NCBI GenBank assembly: GCA_937951935.1
Contig: CALGAM010000107.1
Location: 1 to 6,259 of the forward strand
Length of the DNA stretch: 6,259 nt
Reading direction: 5' to 3'
DNA from: an uncultured Micromonospora sp.
Lineage (GTDB): Bacteria; Actinomycetota; Actinomycetes; Mycobacteriales; Micromonosporaceae
The notes beneath the pieces were generated by a model. The model was not told the origin of the DNA and did no database searches. It saw only the letters and a program-made list of their open reading frames with translations. The first letter of the stretch is position 1. Each line of letters starts with the position of its first letter. A program made the position numbers and the translations under genes. Positions 5,939 through 6,259 of the stretch are shown in pieces.

Positions 5939-6259
5939 TCAGACGCCGGCGGTGATCCGGAAGCCGCGGTAACCCGCGGCGGCGACCTCGTCGCAACGTT
6001 CGCGGTAGACGTTCAGGCCGCCGACGTACGGCATGAAGACCCGCGGCTTGCCGGGGACGTTGGCGCCGACGTACCAGGAGTTCGCCTGCGGGTACAGGGT
6101 GCGGTTGGCCACCTCGTTGACGTGGGCCACCCACTCGTCCTGGGCGTCCCGCTCCGCCTCGATCCGGTTCGCCCCGCGGTCCCGCAGGTGCTCCAGCAGG
6201 TCGGAGATCCACTCCACGTGCTGCTCGGCCGCCATGATGCAGTTGACCAGCACCGACGG
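5939..6259 (-). CDS. Flavin-containing Baeyer-Villiger-type monooxygenase, C-terminal fragment; 5' end outside window
   Basis: Only about the last 106 codons are present; the frame is open to the right edge, and the visible GTG at 6253 is internal rather than a start. The tail resembles the C-terminus of the cyclohexanone/steroid/acetone monooxygenase group: PSVLVNCIMAAEQHVEW, then an acidic helical stretch, then ANSWYVGANVPGKPRVFMPY and YGGxxxY-like residues close to the stop. These enzymes use FAD and NADPH to insert an oxygen atom beside a ketone, giving an ester or lactone. The nucleotide-binding GxGxxG motifs and the FxGxxxHxxxW fingerprint would lie outside the window, so a related N- or C-hydroxylating flavin monooxygenase cannot be excluded. 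The context (hydrolase and SDR directly downstream, 18-nt gap) favours the Baeyer-Villiger role. This is the first visible gene of the operon, and the promoter is presumably further right. Confidence 0.87.
   Translation of the reverse strand, partial: PSVLVNCIMAAEQHVEWISDLLEHLRDRGANRIEAERDAQDEWVAHVNEVANRTLYPQANSWYVGANVPGKPRVFMPYVGGLNVYRERCDEVAAAGYRGFRITAGV

Noticed and set aside
5963..5980. Perfect 7-bp inverted repeat GCCGCGG/CCGCGGC with a 4-nt loop, near the monooxygenase stop, considered as a terminator
   Set aside because: It lies inside the coding sequence, 21 nt before the stop codon, with no following T-run, and the arms are CG-only words common in this DNA. A terminator here would also cut the operon.
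6251..6253. GTG as the start of a small 104-residue gene at the right edge
   Set aside because: The frame continues upstream to the window edge (Pro-Ser before the Val), and the sequence matches the C-terminal end of a much longer monooxygenase.

Overview
The window is a very GC-rich stretch whose genes use G or C at almost every third codon position. Gene-family composition (a two-gene acyl-CoA dehydrogenase, tandem CaiB/BaiF proteins, a Baeyer-Villiger monooxygenase) points to an actinobacterium such as a mycobacterium, Frankia, Pseudonocardia or micromonospora relative. The genus cannot be fixed from the sequence alone. All seven genes lie on the minus strand, so transcription runs from the right end to the left. 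Spacing is tight: 18 nt, an 8-nt overlap, 62 nt, 25 nt, and two 4-nt ATGA overlaps. I read the window as the middle of one catabolic operon whose promoter lies beyond the right edge and whose last visible gene runs off the left edge.

In transcription order the genes are: the C-terminus of a flavin-dependent Baeyer-Villiger-type monooxygenase (right edge to 5939); an HSL-family alpha/beta hydrolase (5920-4985); a classical short-chain dehydrogenase (4992-4243); two unlike acyl-CoA dehydrogenase subunits (4180-3002 and 2976-1834); and two tandem CaiB/BaiF (family III) CoA-transferase-like proteins (1837-548 and 551 to the left edge). No tRNA, rRNA, CRISPR array or mobile element was seen, and no stretch over 62 nt lacks a gene.

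The likely logic is that a secondary alcohol is oxidised to a ketone (SDR), oxygen is inserted beside the carbonyl (monooxygenase), and the ester or lactone is hydrolysed (hydrolase). The resulting acid is then carried as a CoA thioester (CaiB/BaiF proteins or a ligase outside the window) and alpha,beta-dehydrogenated (acyl-CoA dehydrogenase pair). This resembles cyclic-ketone, terpenoid or steroid degradation. The substrate is not determined.

The most interesting point is how often a textbook catalytic residue is missing. The two dehydrogenase subunits have complementary losses, which fits an obligate alpha2beta2 enzyme. Both CaiB/BaiF proteins have Gly where the family's catalytic Asp should be. 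The hydrolase has Cys in place of the usual catalytic Asp. The SDR lacks the NNAG asparagines. The CoA-transferase pair is the best candidate for undescribed chemistry.
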